A stretch of 64,000 bases of DNA from Bacteroidales bacterium (GTDB lineage Bacteria; Bacteroidota; Bacteroidia; Bacteroidales; UBA932), in assembly GCA_017455065.1 (NCBI GenBank), contig JAFTBU010000056.1:43741-107740 (forward strand), given 5' to 3'. A program made the position numbers and the translations under genes. The notes beneath the pieces are model-generated. The model was not told where the DNA came from and did no database searches. It worked only from the letters and a program-made list of their open reading frames with translations. Of the stretch, positions 16,379-25,598 are shown piece by piece; the first letter of the stretch is position 1; every line of letters starts with the position of its first letter.

Positions 16379-16476
16379 GAGAAGGGCCTGGAAGAAAAGG
16401 AGGGGAAGAAAAACGGGGCCCGGCGGGGGAGGCGCGGCGCGGGTTGGGGGCGAGACGAGGCTGACTAGCATTTACG

Positions 16477-16830
16477 TCAGCTTCTGCTTTTCGGGGGCAT
16501 GACTCCGGGGCCGAAGACTTTGATCTTACCGCCGCCTCGCTCGAAGTGCCGGCTGGCGTCAGTCATGGCTTTGGCCAGGACCGATGAAATGTCGTCCATC
16601 TGTTTGAGCATCTCTTTCCTGTTTACACTCAATGCGAGGTCTGCCATCGCCAGAATCCTTATTATGGCCAGGACAGCCTGTTCGTTGCCGCCCCAGAGCT
16701 TGGTGGCCATGGCAAATGACACTCCGTTGAGCAGGTCCTGCAGGACTTCAGGGTTTTTCCTGAGATCGATGTCTGTGTCGAAACGATAGTCATTCTCTCC
16801 GTTCTGGAGGATTTCTAAAACCTTTTTCAT
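16477..16830 (-). CDS. Small protein of unknown function
   Basis: 117 residues, not recognised. It has no signal peptide or membrane span. The middle (about 30-95) looks helical: LLNGVSFAMATKLWGGNEQAVLAIIRILAMADLALSVNR, followed by a second helix with MLKQMDDISSVLAKAM. The tail is basic and Gly-rich (FERGGGKIKVFGPGV). It stands alone between the hairpin region and the divergent beta-galactosidase gene. The stop codon lies in a small palindrome GCTGAC...GTCAGC (16460-16481). Codon use looks like that of its neighbours, so it is probably a real gene. Confidence 0.7.
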   Translation of the reverse strand: MKKVLEILQNGENDYRFDTDIDLRKNPEVLQDLLNGVSFAMATKLWGGNEQAVLAIIRILAMADLALSVNRKEMLKQMDDISSVLAKAMTDASRHFERGGGKIKVFGPGVMPPKSRS

Positions 16831-16962
16831 TTTCTGTTGTTTTTAATGTACCGGGCAAACATCGCAAATGCCCTCGAGGAGAAGAAGCTTCACTAAAAAA
16901 GAATCCGAGAAATATGGATTTCCTTTCAGCTAACTTTTTTCTTATTGATATTGAGGTTTTTG

Positions 16963-16970
16963 TATATTTG
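16963..16970 (+). promoter_or_regulatory. -7 element (TATATTTG) for beta-galactosidase gene
   Basis: TATATTTG, 4 bases before the ATG at 16975, with TTG at 16945-16947 as a possible -33 element in an AT-rich stretch. Confidence 0.6.
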
Positions 16971-16974
16971 AATC

Positions 16975-19842
16975 ATGAACATCCTGTACTCCATCCTCAT
17001 CCTAGCGGCCCTGACCGGCCCCGGGCGGAACACCGCCGCATTCAAAGACATTTTCCCCGTGACCGACCCCGCCCTGATCCGTTCGCTGGGCGGAGACTGG
17101 CAGCTCAAAGTGGTCGAGGGCACGGTAGAAGGGAAGAAGGTCCCCGCCGTAGACGATTCCTGGGGGACCATCCCCGTACCCGGCTGCTGGGAGCCTCATG
17201 GTTTCAGCGAATCCGAGTATTCCTTCCCTAAGGAATTGACAGGATGGTACCGCACCAGCTTCACCGTCCCCTCAGAATGGAAAGGGCAGCGTGTCATACT
17301 CCGCCTGGACGGGGTGCTCCGCGGATATGAGCTGTGGATCAACGGCAAAAAGGCCGGCAGCTGGGAGCAGGCATACAACAGTTGCCTTTTCGACATCACC
17401 CCTTTCCTGGACCGGCAGGCCTTCAAGGGCGGTGCGCAGGAGCTTGCGATGCGGGTGTATTCCCGCTACAAGGGATATGAATTCGATTGCAACGATGACT
17501 GGGCCCCGATGGGTATCTACCGCGACGTCAGCATCTTCCCCGTCCCTGACATCCACCTCTCCGACCTCAGGGTGACGGCGGGCTCCGACGGACTTGTCAA
17601 TATCGACCCGTACATCTCCGGAGCGGACAGGTACACCTCCGTGGAGGCGGAGTTGCTGGATGCCACCGGTGCGAAGGTCGGGGCCACGGAAAAAGATGCC
17701 ACCGGCGCGAAGGTCGGATCCGCGGCAAAAGATGCCAACGGCGCCAAGGTCGGGGCAGCGGAGGGAGGAGCCACCGGCGCGAAGGCCGGGGCCGCGGCGG
17801 GAGGTTACGGATCGCAGATACAGGTGCAGCGGCCCCGGCTCTGGACGGCCGAGACACCGTACCTCTACACCCTGCGGGTGCGCCTGATTCGCAAGGGGGA
17901 GGTACTCCAGTGCTTCGAGCAGAAAATCGGCCTGCGCACCCTAACCATCGAAGGCAAGGTGCTGAAACTCAACGGAGTGCCCATCAAACTCAGAGGCGTC
18001 ACCTCGCATGCCACCGATCCCTTGACCGGCAAGGTGATAAGCGAAGAGCGCCTCCGGCAGGACCTGGAACTGATGAAAGCGGCATCGATAAACTACATCC
18101 GCACCAGCCACTATCCGAGGGAGCCGCGTTTCTACGAACTCTGCGACTCACTGGGCTTCTATGTCATGGACGAAGTGCCCTTCGGCAGCCGCGGCAGGGC
18201 CCATCTGGAGGACGAGTCCTACCTCCCTCTGCTGCTCAGCCGGGCCGAAGCCACCATACGCAGGGACCGCAACCACCCCTCCGTGCTGATCTGGAGCCTC
18301 GGGAATGAAAATCCCCTCACCGACATGTGCGTAAGGGTGGGAGAATACGCTCGCAGCCTGGACCCTACCCGCCCGGTGTGCTATCCTGAGGTAGGTACTT
18401 ATTTCATGTCTTTCAATCTCCAGGGCTTCGCTCCGGTGGCAGGGATCTATGCCCCTCACTACCCCACTACGGACGATCTCGCCACGTTCTACCAGGGCGC
18501 CGACCGCCCCGTCATTTTCACTGAATACTGCCATTCCCTGGGCATTTCCTTCGAAGACCATGAGCGCCAATGGGAGATCATAGAGTCCACTCCGGCCCTC
18601 GCCGGCGGCTCCGTATGGGAATGGGTGGACCAGGGCATGCCGTTCCACGAGAAACTGAAGGACCGCTTCGGCTATGAGGAAAGGGTGTTCACTTCAGAGG
18701 ATGGCGGCTTCGAGATGAGCGGCAACAAAGGGACCGACGGCCTGCTCTACGCCGACAGGGTACCCCTGCCAAACTATTATGAAATCCAGCACAATTACGC
18801 CCAGGCCTGCGTGACGGACTCTGTCTATACGGGGGTGCTGCACATACGCAACCGCTACGATTTCGTGAATCTCAAGGACAGGGTGACCTTCCACTGGGCC
18901 CTGACCTCCGACAGGGACCCCGTGGCCCGGGGCGCCTTCAGCCCGGACTGTCCTCCCTACGGCAGCGTCCCCTACCCCCTGGCCCTGCCCGCGATGGTCC
19001 CGGGCCGGCTTTCCCTGCTGGAACTCGAGATCCGCGACCTCTCCGGCCGGGTCCTTCTGCGCCAGACCCTGAGGACAGGGGCTGACAATCCCGCCTCGCT
19101 GCTGGCCGGAGCGCTTTCACAGGAAGATGACCCGATGGAGCTGGTCTGCGACGGCCCCATGGTCCGGGTGGGGCGCAAAGCTACTATGGCCGAGCTGCTG
19201 AAAATCAACGATGTGCGCATAGAGCGCTATCTCCAGCCTATGGACAATCCTTACGTCCGCGCCGAACTCAGCCGGGAAGGCTCCGAATTCTCTTACAGCC
19301 TCCATCCCGGAGGGGAGCGGCGTTTCCTCTCGGAGGTCGGCATCGCCTTCCTGCTCTCTGCGGAGCTTGACCGTATCCAATGGATAGGCCAAGGCCCCTA
19401 TGCTGCGTACCCTGGACGCAGGAACGCCGACCGCTACGGGTACTGGGCCCTGCACAAGGATGACCTGTATTTTGAAGGGAACCGCCCCGGAGTCGATGCC
19501 CTGTGGGTCAGCGACGCCGAGGGCAACGGGCTGCTGTTCCTGTGCGGCGGAAGCGATGTCAATTTCGAGCAGACCGACCGCGGACTGGTGATAAGCATAA
19601 ATGCCGCCGTGAGCGGGGAAGGCCCCAAATTCTCACAGACGGCATTCGGTGTATGGTCCGATACCTTGGGAGAGCCCTCAGGCTCATTCAGTGTTTACCG
19701 CACCCGTGCGGGGCAGAAGCTGCCGCTCTTCCTTTCTCCGGGCGAGGTACCTTCACCTTTCCATCCCTATGTCAAGCAGTACGATACCTACCTGTCAAGA
19801 TATTCCGACATCCGCGGCGTCTCCATCACCTCGAAACCGTAA
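16975..19842 (+). CDS. Glycoside hydrolase family 2, beta-galactosidase-like
   Basis: 955 residues with an N-terminal signal-like segment (NILYSILILAALTG), so probably periplasmic. Order: GH2 sugar-binding domain (about 40-200, WYRTSF, LRLDGV, YELWINGKK), immunoglobulin-like domain (about 200-310) interrupted by repeats, TIM-barrel catalytic domain with acid/base Glu445 in SLGNEN and nucleophile Glu517 in FTEYCHS, then the C-terminal beta-sandwich/small-chain domain (IQWIGQGPYAAYPGR). Family members release terminal beta-galactose; exact substrate unknown. Four 12-residue repeats at 17659-17802 sit in the second domain. The 3' end overlaps the convergent propeller gene by 17 bases. Confidence 0.93.
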   Translation: MNILYSILILAALTGPGRNTAAFKDIFPVTDPALIRSLGGDWQLKVVEGTVEGKKVPAVDDSWGTIPVPGCWEPHGFSESEYSFPKELTGWYRTSFTVPSEWKGQRVILRLDGVLRGYELWINGKKAGSWEQAYNSCLFDITPFLDRQAFKGGAQELAMRVYSRYKGYEFDCNDDWAPMGIYRDVSIFPVPDIHLSDLRVTAGSDGLVNIDPYISGADRYTSVEAELLDATGAKVGATEKDATGAKVGSAAKDANGAKVGAAEGGATGAKAGAAAGGYGSQIQVQRPRLWTAETPYLYTLRVRLIRKGEVLQCFEQKIGLRTLTIEGKVLKLNGVPIKLRGVTSHATDPLTGKVISEERLRQDLELMKAASINYIRTSHYPREPRFYELCDSLGFYVMDEVPFGSRGRAHLEDESYLPLLLSRAEATIRRDRNHPSVLIWSLGNENPLTDMCVRVGEYARSLDPTRPVCYPEVGTYFMSFNLQGFAPVAGIYAPHYPTTDDLATFYQGADRPVIFTEYCHSLGISFEDHERQWEIIESTPALAGGSVWEWVDQGMPFHEKLKDRFGYEERVFTSEDGGFEMSGNKGTDGLLYADRVPLPNYYEIQHNYAQACVTDSVYTGVLHIRNRYDFVNLKDRVTFHWALTSDRDPVARGAFSPDCPPYGSVPYPLALPAMVPGRLSLLELEIRDLSGRVLLRQTLRTGADNPASLLAGALSQEDDPMELVCDGPMVRVGRKATMAELLKINDVRIERYLQPMDNPYVRAELSREGSEFSYSLHPGGERRFLSEVGIAFLLSAELDRIQWIGQGPYAAYPGRRNADRYGYWALHKDDLYFEGNRPGVDALWVSDAEGNGLLFLCGGSDVNFEQTDRGLVISINAAVSGEGPKFSQTAFGVWSDTLGEPSGSFSVYRTRAGQKLPLFLSPGEVPSPFHPYVKQYDTYLSRYSDIRGVSITSKP
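17659..17802 (+). repeat. Four 36-base in-frame tandem repeats in the GH2 gene
   Basis: Units at 17659, 17695, 17731 and 17767, each 36 bases, encoding DATGAKVGATEK and variants (DATGAKVGSAAK, DANGAKVGAAEG, GATGAKAGAAAG). They fall in a surface loop of the immunoglobulin-like domain and keep the frame. Copy number could vary by slippage or recombination. Confidence 0.93.
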
Positions 19843-20914
19843 AACCAGGCATTTTATATATGTGCATTGTCAGATTCGGATTATTTGAAAGAGCATATAA
19901 TTTATCTCCTGAAAGAGATATGCTATATGCCGGAATCTGAAGGCGGAGCAAATAAACCGGATTGGCATCCCAATCATAAACGATAAGATAGTCACAATCA
20001 CGGGCTTGCGCAATATCATCTTTCAGATTTTCGACTTTTTTGCCCGAATATAATGCATATACATACTTGTCGTTTGACTGCAGTCCCTCAAATCCGTCGG
20101 TAAATCCTTCCATGCGAGTGCCGGAAGCAGTATTTTTGATTTGAGGAGGGTTGTATTCCTCTCTATGATACTCTTTGAGGTCATTCTCCTCAATTCCGGA
20201 AAAAGAAATCGCGGCAGACATCAAAGAAGCCACGCACACCTTTTTCCCGGAAGGATGGGACGTATAAAGAGAACTGGCGACGAATGACAGGTAATGGTTG
20301 GCATCCATGTTTTGCAGAGGCTCGAAATTGGGGGCAAGGACACTCGCGACGAGGTATCCGGTACTGTCTCGAAGTCCATACCAGGCATGATCCTCTTCTG
20401 AAAAAGCACTGGTAATATACATTCCCGATTTAAGTCTGTGTGGCTTCAAAATTGGTGGAACAGGGGGAGATGCTATCAATAAAGTATCATACACCGGTAT
20501 TCGCTTTTCACTTGACTTATGAATATCGATTGACACCATAACTTTTGAGGCAGCATCATATATAATCAGCGAACTGTCTTTCCGATCGAATCCTATTGGA
20601 TTGACAAATTCTCCAGGTCCCCTTCCCCGCCATGCAAGTCCGAAATTTTCACCCGTCTGTAAGTTCAGGAGTGACACTGCATATCTCTTATCGGCCCCCC
20701 TTATTGCGACCCAGTCTCCAAACACTGCGAAACTATTGACTTTAAGTATGTTCCAGTCTTCCAAATTTATAGATTGGGCTGGTTCAATCACAATTTCGTC
20801 AAGGCCTAATGAGTCTATGTACGAATCACCTGATCCAGGACGTGAGCAACTGCTGATAAAAGAGGATACGACCACAAGCATCAGTATTGCAAACTGACGC
20901 AAATCTATTTTCAT
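19826..20914 (-). CDS. Six-bladed beta-propeller (TolB-like/BF3164-type) lipoprotein
   Basis: 362 residues. Lipoprotein signal peptide with lipobox SSCS (Cys at about 23), then repeated strands of the Bacteroidetes propeller type: WRGRGPGEFVNP is the hallmark early motif, and repeated YDW/LYAL strands follow. Function in this family is generally unknown. The gene is visibly richer in A and T than its neighbours, a sign of transfer. An AAGGAGGA sequence sits upstream of the ATG, unlike the promoter-adjacent starts elsewhere. It overlaps the 3' end of the beta-galactosidase gene. Confidence 0.8.
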   Translation of the reverse strand: MKIDLRQFAILMLVVVSSFISSCSRPGSGDSYIDSLGLDEIVIEPAQSINLEDWNILKVNSFAVFGDWVAIRGADKRYAVSLLNLQTGENFGLAWRGRGPGEFVNPIGFDRKDSSLIIYDAASKVMVSIDIHKSSEKRIPVYDTLLIASPPVPPILKPHRLKSGMYITSAFSEEDHAWYGLRDSTGYLVASVLAPNFEPLQNMDANHYLSFVASSLYTSHPSGKKVCVASLMSAAISFSGIEENDLKEYHREEYNPPQIKNTASGTRMEGFTDGFEGLQSNDKYVYALYSGKKVENLKDDIAQARDCDYLIVYDWDANPVYLLRLQIPAYSISLSGDKLYALSNNPNLTMHIYKMPGFTVSR

Positions 20915-20954
20915 AATTTAATAAAATCCTCCTTCTTCTTATCTACAAAAAATT

Positions 20955-22475
20955 TCAAATAAGCGGCTCGGCGGTCATTGCGGCGGGCTGGGGGATGCCC
21001 ATCAGCTTGAGGATGGTCGGGGCGACGTTGCACAGGGCGCCGTCGCGGACTTCCTTCACCGCGTCGCCGGCGTTGATGACGACGAACTGCACGGTGTTGA
21101 GCGAGTGGGCGGTGTTGGGGGTGCCGTCGGGATTGACCTCGAAGTCGGCATTGCCATGGTCGGCGGTCAGCAGGACCACATAGTCATGGGCGATGGCGGC
21201 CTCAACGACACGGCCTACGAGCTTGTCGATGCAGGCGACGGTCTGGGTGACTGCGGTATAGACTCCGGTGTGGCCTACCATGTCGCCGTTGGCGAAATTG
21301 AGGATGATCATATCGTTGCGCTCGGAATCGATGGCAGCGATAAGCTTCTCAGCCACCTCGGGTGCACTCATCTGAGGCAGGAGGTCATAGGTGGGCACCT
21401 TGGGAGAATTCACCAGTATCCTGTCCTCGCCCTCGAACTGGGTCTCGCGGCCGCCGTTGAAGAAGAAGGTCACATGGGCGTACTTCTCGGTCTCGGCGAT
21501 GCGCAGCTGCTTCTTCCCGGCCTTGGAGACGGTCTCTCCGAGGGTGTCGGCGACGAGTTCCTTGTCAAAGAGGATATGGAGTCCCTTGAAGGAAGCGTCG
21601 TAGGGAGTGAGGGTGCAGTAGTACAGGGGGATGGTGTGCATGCCTTCCTCGGGCATGTCGTTCTGGGTGAGCACGTTGGTGATCTCGCGGGCGCGGTCGT
21701 TGCGGAAGTTGTAGAAGATCACGGCGTCGCCTTCCTCGATGCGGGCCACGGGCTTGCCGCCGTCGGTGATGACGATGGGCTTGATGAACTCATCGGTCAC
21801 GTCGGCGTCGTAGGAAGCCTGGATGCCTTCGAGGGCGGAAGTGAACTCTGCGCCCTTGCCGTCCACGAGCATGTCATAGGCCTCTTTGACACGGCCCCAT
21901 CTCTTGTCGCGGTCCATGGCGTAGAAGCGTCCGCATACCGTGGCGATACGGCCGGTGGTCTGGGCCATCTTCTCTTCAAGCTCCTTCACAAAACCGTAGC
22001 CGCTGCGGGGATCGGTGTCGCGGCCGTCCATGAAGCAATGCACATAGACGTCGGTAAGACCCATTTTCTGAGCCTCGGAGAGGAACTCGTAGAGGTGCTC
22101 AAGGGATGAGTGGACTCCGCCGTGGGAGCAAAGTCCCATGAAATGAAGTTTCTTTCCGCTGGACTTGACATATTCGTATGCGGCCTTGATCTCGGGATTT
22201 GCCATCAGCTCGTGCTTGCGGCAGGCCATGTTGACCTTGACGAGGTCCTGATAGACCACACGTCCGGCGCCGAGGTTCATATGTCCCACCTCGGAGTTTC
22301 CCATCTGCCCGTCAGGCAGGCCGACGAACTCGCCGCAGGCCTGGAGGTGGCTGTGGGGATATTTGGCGCGGAGGGAATCGATGACAGGGGTCCCCTGGGC
22401 CCAGATTGCATTTGAATAGTCGTGACGGCCTTCTCCCCAGCCGTCGAGTATCATCAGAAGTACTTTTCTTTCCAT
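20955..22475 (-). CDS. gpmI: 2,3-bisphosphoglycerate-independent phosphoglycerate mutase
   Basis: 506 residues; interconverts 3- and 2-phosphoglycerate in glycolysis with two manganese ions. Start ATG 22475 ([16 protein letters not shown]) puts the alkaline-phosphatase-type metal motif DGWG at the N-terminus. The catalytic Ser lies in [11 protein letters not shown]. Later metal ligands are seen in [12 protein letters not shown] and TADHGN. Length is normal. A TATCTTTG promoter element is 18 bases upstream. It is preceded by the M3 peptidase gene on the same strand. Confidence 0.97.
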   Translation of the reverse strand: MERKVLLMILDGWGEGRHDYSNAIWAQGTPVIDSLRAKYPHSHLQACGEFVGLPDGQMGNSEVGHMNLGAGRVVYQDLVKVNMACRKHELMANPEIKAAYEYVKSSGKKLHFMGLCSHGGVHSSLEHLYEFLSEAQKMGLTDVYVHCFMDGRDTDPRSGYGFVKELEEKMAQTTGRIATVCGRFYAMDRDKRWGRVKEAYDMLVDGKGAEFTSALEGIQASYDADVTDEFIKPIVITDGGKPVARIEEGDAVIFYNFRNDRAREITNVLTQNDMPEEGMHTIPLYYCTLTPYDASFKGLHILFDKELVADTLGETVSKAGKKQLRIAETEKYAHVTFFFNGGRETQFEGEDRILVNSPKVPTYDLLPQMSAPEVAEKLIAAIDSERNDMIILNFANGDMVGHTGVYTAVTQTVACIDKLVGRVVEAAIAHDYVVLLTADHGNADFEVNPDGTPNTAHSLNTVQFVVINAGDAVKEVRDGALCNVAPTILKLMGIPQPAAMTAEPLI

Positions 22476-22493
22476 ATCTTTAGATTTAGCCCG

Positions 22494-22501
22494 CAAAGAT
22501 A
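22494..22501 (-). promoter_or_regulatory. -7 element (TATCTTTG) for gpmI
   Basis: TATCTTTG read leftward, 18 bases before the gpmI ATG, in the short gap after the M3 peptidase stop. Confidence 0.5.
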
Positions 22502-22507
22502 ATAAAT

Positions 22508-24484
22508 CTATTCCAATCCGCGGGCGCGCATGAGTGCGGAAGGATCGGGATCCGCTCCGCGGAAGTTGTGATAAAGGGTCATGGGCTCTTCGCTGCCGCC
22601 CTTCTCCAGGAAGGTCTTGCGGAAGCTGTCGGCGGTGGACTTGTTGAATATGCCGTCCTCCTTGAACTTCTCCCAAGCATCCACTGCGAGCACCTCGCTC
22701 CAGAGGTAGCTGTAGTAGCCGGCGCTGTAGCCGCTGTTGAAGATGTGGTTGAAGTAGGTGGTGCGGTAACGGGGAATGATCTCATCCACCAGACCCATCT
22801 CGGCGCAGACCTTGGCCTCGAAGGCCTTGATATCCTCGGGACCCTTGAAGGAGGCGAGCTGCTCGGAGGAGAGCTCGTGCCACTTCATGTCGAGGATGCT
22901 GGCAGCGCAGAGCTCGCCGGTCATGAAGCCCTGGTTGAACTTGAGGGCCTTGCTTATCTTCTCGATCAGTTCGGCGGGGATGGGCTCTCCGTTGCGGTAA
23001 TCCTTGGCATAGACGGCGAGAATCTCGGGCACGAAGGCGAAATTTTCATTGAACTGCGAGAACATCTCGACGAAGTCGCGGGCTACGGAAGTGCCGCTGA
23101 CGGTCTTGTACTTGCACTGGGTCAGGAAACCGTGGAGGGCATGGCCGAACTCGTGGAAGGCGGTCTGCACATTGTCGATGGTGAGCTGCGAAGGCACTTC
23201 CGGAGTGGGAGCGGGGAAATTGCAGACATTGACAATGACGGGACGCACTCCCTCGCTCTGCTCGCGGAAGTTGTTCATCCATGCGCCGCCCCTCTTGGTG
23301 GAGCGGACGTAGTAGTCGCGGTAGAATATTCCGAGGAGGCTGCCGTCGGCGTTGCTGAGGCGGTAGGCGCTGACTTCAGGGTTGTACACCTCGACCTCGG
23401 GGGCCGGCTCGATGCGTATGCCATAGATACGCTCCGCAGCGGTGAAGACGCCCTTCAGGACACTGTCGGCCTGGAAATAAGGCTTGGTCTGGTTTTCATC
23501 GAGGGCGTATTTGAGGGCACGGACTTTCTCAGCATAATAGCTCCAGTCCCAGGCCTCGATGTCGTGGCCTGCTACGGCCTTCATGTCCTTGATCTCTTCG
23601 GCTGCCTTGCGCATGGCTGCATCCATGATGGGCTGCAGGAAATTGTCCACGGTGGCGGGGTCGCCGGCCATCTTGTCGGAAAGCTGGTAGGCGGCGAAAT
23701 TGGGATAACCCAGGAGTCCGGCCATCTCGGCGCGGAGCTTCAGGATTTCGAGGACAATGGCGTTGTTGTCATGCTCTCCCCCGTTGTTGCCACGAGAAGA
23801 ATAGGCCTTGAAGACCTGCTCCCTCTTGGCGCGGTCGTCGCACGAGGACATGAAGTCGTAGTACTCGGAAACGGTGATGCCTGTGGCCTCCTTGAAGGCG
23901 TTGTTTTCGGCGAGGAGGTTCTGGCCGAATTTCTGGCTCAGGGTGCTCAGGCGGGTGCTGATCTCGGCGAAACGCTTCTTGGCAGCCTCGTCGAGGCCCA
24001 CGCCGTTGCGCTCGAATGCCTGGTAGATCTTCTTGGTGACCATGTACTGCTCACGGGTGAGAGCCTCGGGATGCTCATAGACAGCCTTCACTCTCTCGAA
24101 GAGCTTGACATTCATCAGGATCTCGTTGGAGGCCTCGGTGATAAGGGGTGTCACTTTCTCCTCTATCTCCTGCATCTCGGGGGTGGAATCACTCTCGGCG
24201 AGATTGAAGAACACGCCCTGGACGCGGTCCAGAATGGGACTTGAATTCTCGTAGGCGAGGATGGTGTTCTCGAAGGTCGGGGCGTCGGGGCAGTCCAGGA
24301 TGGCCTGGATGCTTGCCTTCTGCTCTGCGAGTCCGGCCTCGAATGCGGGCATGTAATGCTCAGTGCTTATCTTTGAGAACGGTGCGGTGCCGTAAGGAGT
24401 GTCCCATTCGGTGAGGAAGGGGTTTTTGGAGGTGCAGGATATCATTGCCAATGCTGCAGTCGCTATAAGGATGACTCTTTTCAT
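22508..24484 (-). CDS. M3-family oligopeptidase/dipeptidyl carboxypeptidase lipoprotein (Dcp-like)
   Basis: 658 residues, close to the usual length. N-terminal lipobox MISC makes it a probable lipoprotein of the periplasmic face, where it would trim short peptides. Zinc site HEFGH at residues 444-448 in [13 protein letters not shown], and the third-ligand and product-binding regions in [15 protein letters not shown] and [23 protein letters not shown]. It is separated by 3 bases from the preceding DUF5689-like gene. Confidence 0.94.
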   Translation of the reverse strand: MKRVILIATAALAMISCTSKNPFLTEWDTPYGTAPFSKISTEHYMPAFEAGLAEQKASIQAILDCPDAPTFENTILAYENSSPILDRVQGVFFNLAESDSTPEMQEIEEKVTPLITEASNEILMNVKLFERVKAVYEHPEALTREQYMVTKKIYQAFERNGVGLDEAAKKRFAEISTRLSTLSQKFGQNLLAENNAFKEATGITVSEYYDFMSSCDDRAKREQVFKAYSSRGNNGGEHDNNAIVLEILKLRAEMAGLLGYPNFAAYQLSDKMAGDPATVDNFLQPIMDAAMRKAAEEIKDMKAVAGHDIEAWDWSYYAEKVRALKYALDENQTKPYFQADSVLKGVFTAAERIYGIRIEPAPEVEVYNPEVSAYRLSNADGSLLGIFYRDYYVRSTKRGGAWMNNFREQSEGVRPVIVNVCNFPAPTPEVPSQLTIDNVQTAFHEFGHALHGFLTQCKYKTVSGTSVARDFVEMFSQFNENFAFVPEILAVYAKDYRNGEPIPAELIEKISKALKFNQGFMTGELCAASILDMKWHELSSEQLASFKGPEDIKAFEAKVCAEMGLVDEIIPRYRTTYFNHIFNSGYSAGYYSYLWSEVLAVDAWEKFKEDGIFNKSTADSFRKTFLEKGGSEEPMTLYHNFRGADPDPSALMRARGLE

Positions 24485-24487
24485 TTG

Positions 24488-25594
24488 TTATTTGTAAAGG
24501 GGTGTGCCGTCTTCGTAAGTGAAGTCTTTCTGGGAATTGACCGTGACCTGGATGGAGCCTTGGTACATGGTCAGGATGCCGGTGACGTTGATGGCGCGGG
24601 AGCCGTTGAGCACGTCAGCGGGGATTTCATAATCGCCGAATTTCGAGAAGCCGCTGGTGCGGATCTGCACCTCGGTCTTGCCCATGGTGAAGTACTGGCT
24701 GATCGCATAGGCCGCCTTCTCCACTTCGGGATAGCTGCCGTCGCCGCGGAGGTCTCCAAGGGTCTGGCCGGTGAAGACGGTTCCGCGGCCTATCTTGGCC
24801 TTGTCCCAGAGGCCTGAGGTGAGATACTCCGTCATCTTGGGCTTGGACATGCCCCAGGTGGTGATGCCGTGGGTCTTGTCTCCCTCGGGGTTGGTGTCGG
24901 AAAGGAACACGTTGTTGGTGTAGGCCGTCTTGTCCTTGGCGGAATCAAGGTACAGCAGGCAGAAATTCTCACCTGCGTATTTCAGGCCCTTGAAAGTGAC
25001 GAGACGGCCGATGAAGGAGTTGGTAGCCTGGGTGTCATTCTTATGAGGCAGCTGGGCCTCGGTGATCACGTCGGGAGTGACAGGGCTGCCCATCTGGCCC
25101 TTGAGCACATGGGAATCGATGATCAGGGGTGACTCGATGTAAGAGGTCTCGTAGGCTCCTGAAGGGTCTGCATAGCCCAGCTGGATCATGCCCTGGCCGC
25201 CGTAGTTGCCGGTTTTGTAGCCGTACATGCCCAGGCTCAGGCCTGCGCACCTGACATAAATCCACTGGCCCTCGGGATAGAGGTTGTACAGGGCGTTGCG
25301 GCCGAGCTTGAGCTCGATTCCGCCGGTCTCATCCTGGATGTAGAGGGACTTGTAGAAATTGCCCGGCTGGTCGGTGGTGCTCACCTGGCCGGATATCACG
25401 ATGTTGCGCGTGATCACCTGCGGCTTCTCAGTCTTGTACATGGCCGCGAGCTCCTTGATGGTGTGGGTGGGGGCCATGGTCACCGGCTGCGCCACCGCGG
25501 GATCTTCGTACTTGAAGGTGTACACCGGCTCCCACTCCTGGCAGGAGACGAGTGCGAGCAGGGCTGCGCCGAGGAAGAACAATATCTTTTTCAT
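24488..25594 (-). CDS. DUF5689-type lipoprotein
   Basis: 368 residues with signal peptide and lipobox LVSC. After a short linker, HTIKELAAMYKTEKPQVI, NIVISGQVSTTDQPGNFYKSLYIQDETGGIELKLG and the QWIYVRCAGL stretch form the OB-fold-like start typical of DUF5689. A second beta-rich half follows (FIGRLVTFKGLKYAG, NVTGILTMYQGSIQVTV). These proteins are commonly encoded beside TonB-dependent receptors and secreted nucleases, as here. It follows the receptor gene after 4 bases. Surface location and a ligand-binding role are inferred. Confidence 0.82.
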   Translation of the reverse strand: MKKILFFLGAALLALVSCQEWEPVYTFKYEDPAVAQPVTMAPTHTIKELAAMYKTEKPQVITRNIVISGQVSTTDQPGNFYKSLYIQDETGGIELKLGRNALYNLYPEGQWIYVRCAGLSLGMYGYKTGNYGGQGMIQLGYADPSGAYETSYIESPLIIDSHVLKGQMGSPVTPDVITEAQLPHKNDTQATNSFIGRLVTFKGLKYAGENFCLLYLDSAKDKTAYTNNVFLSDTNPEGDKTHGITTWGMSKPKMTEYLTSGLWDKAKIGRGTVFTGQTLGDLRGDGSYPEVEKAAYAISQYFTMGKTEVQIRTSGFSKFGDYEIPADVLNGSRAINVTGILTMYQGSIQVTVNSQKDFTYEDGTPLYK

Positions 25595-25598
25595 AAGG

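Larger units (their letters stand above)
15259..16476. other. Gene-free hairpin-rich region (about 1.2 kb)
   Basis: No frame here has a plausible start, family similarity or Bacteroidales-like protein composition; the open stretches on both strands are a by-product of high GC. The region is instead filled with inverted repeats. Listed left to right: a GC hairpin after manA, four twin-hairpin units A to D (15414-16077), perfect GC hairpins E to G (16141-16268), a hairpin H with a second alternative right arm (16293-16378), and a purine-rich stretch (about 16378-16458). No tRNA or known riboswitch was recognised. It could encode a structured RNA on either strand, or be an accumulation of small repeat elements. 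Confidence 0.75.
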
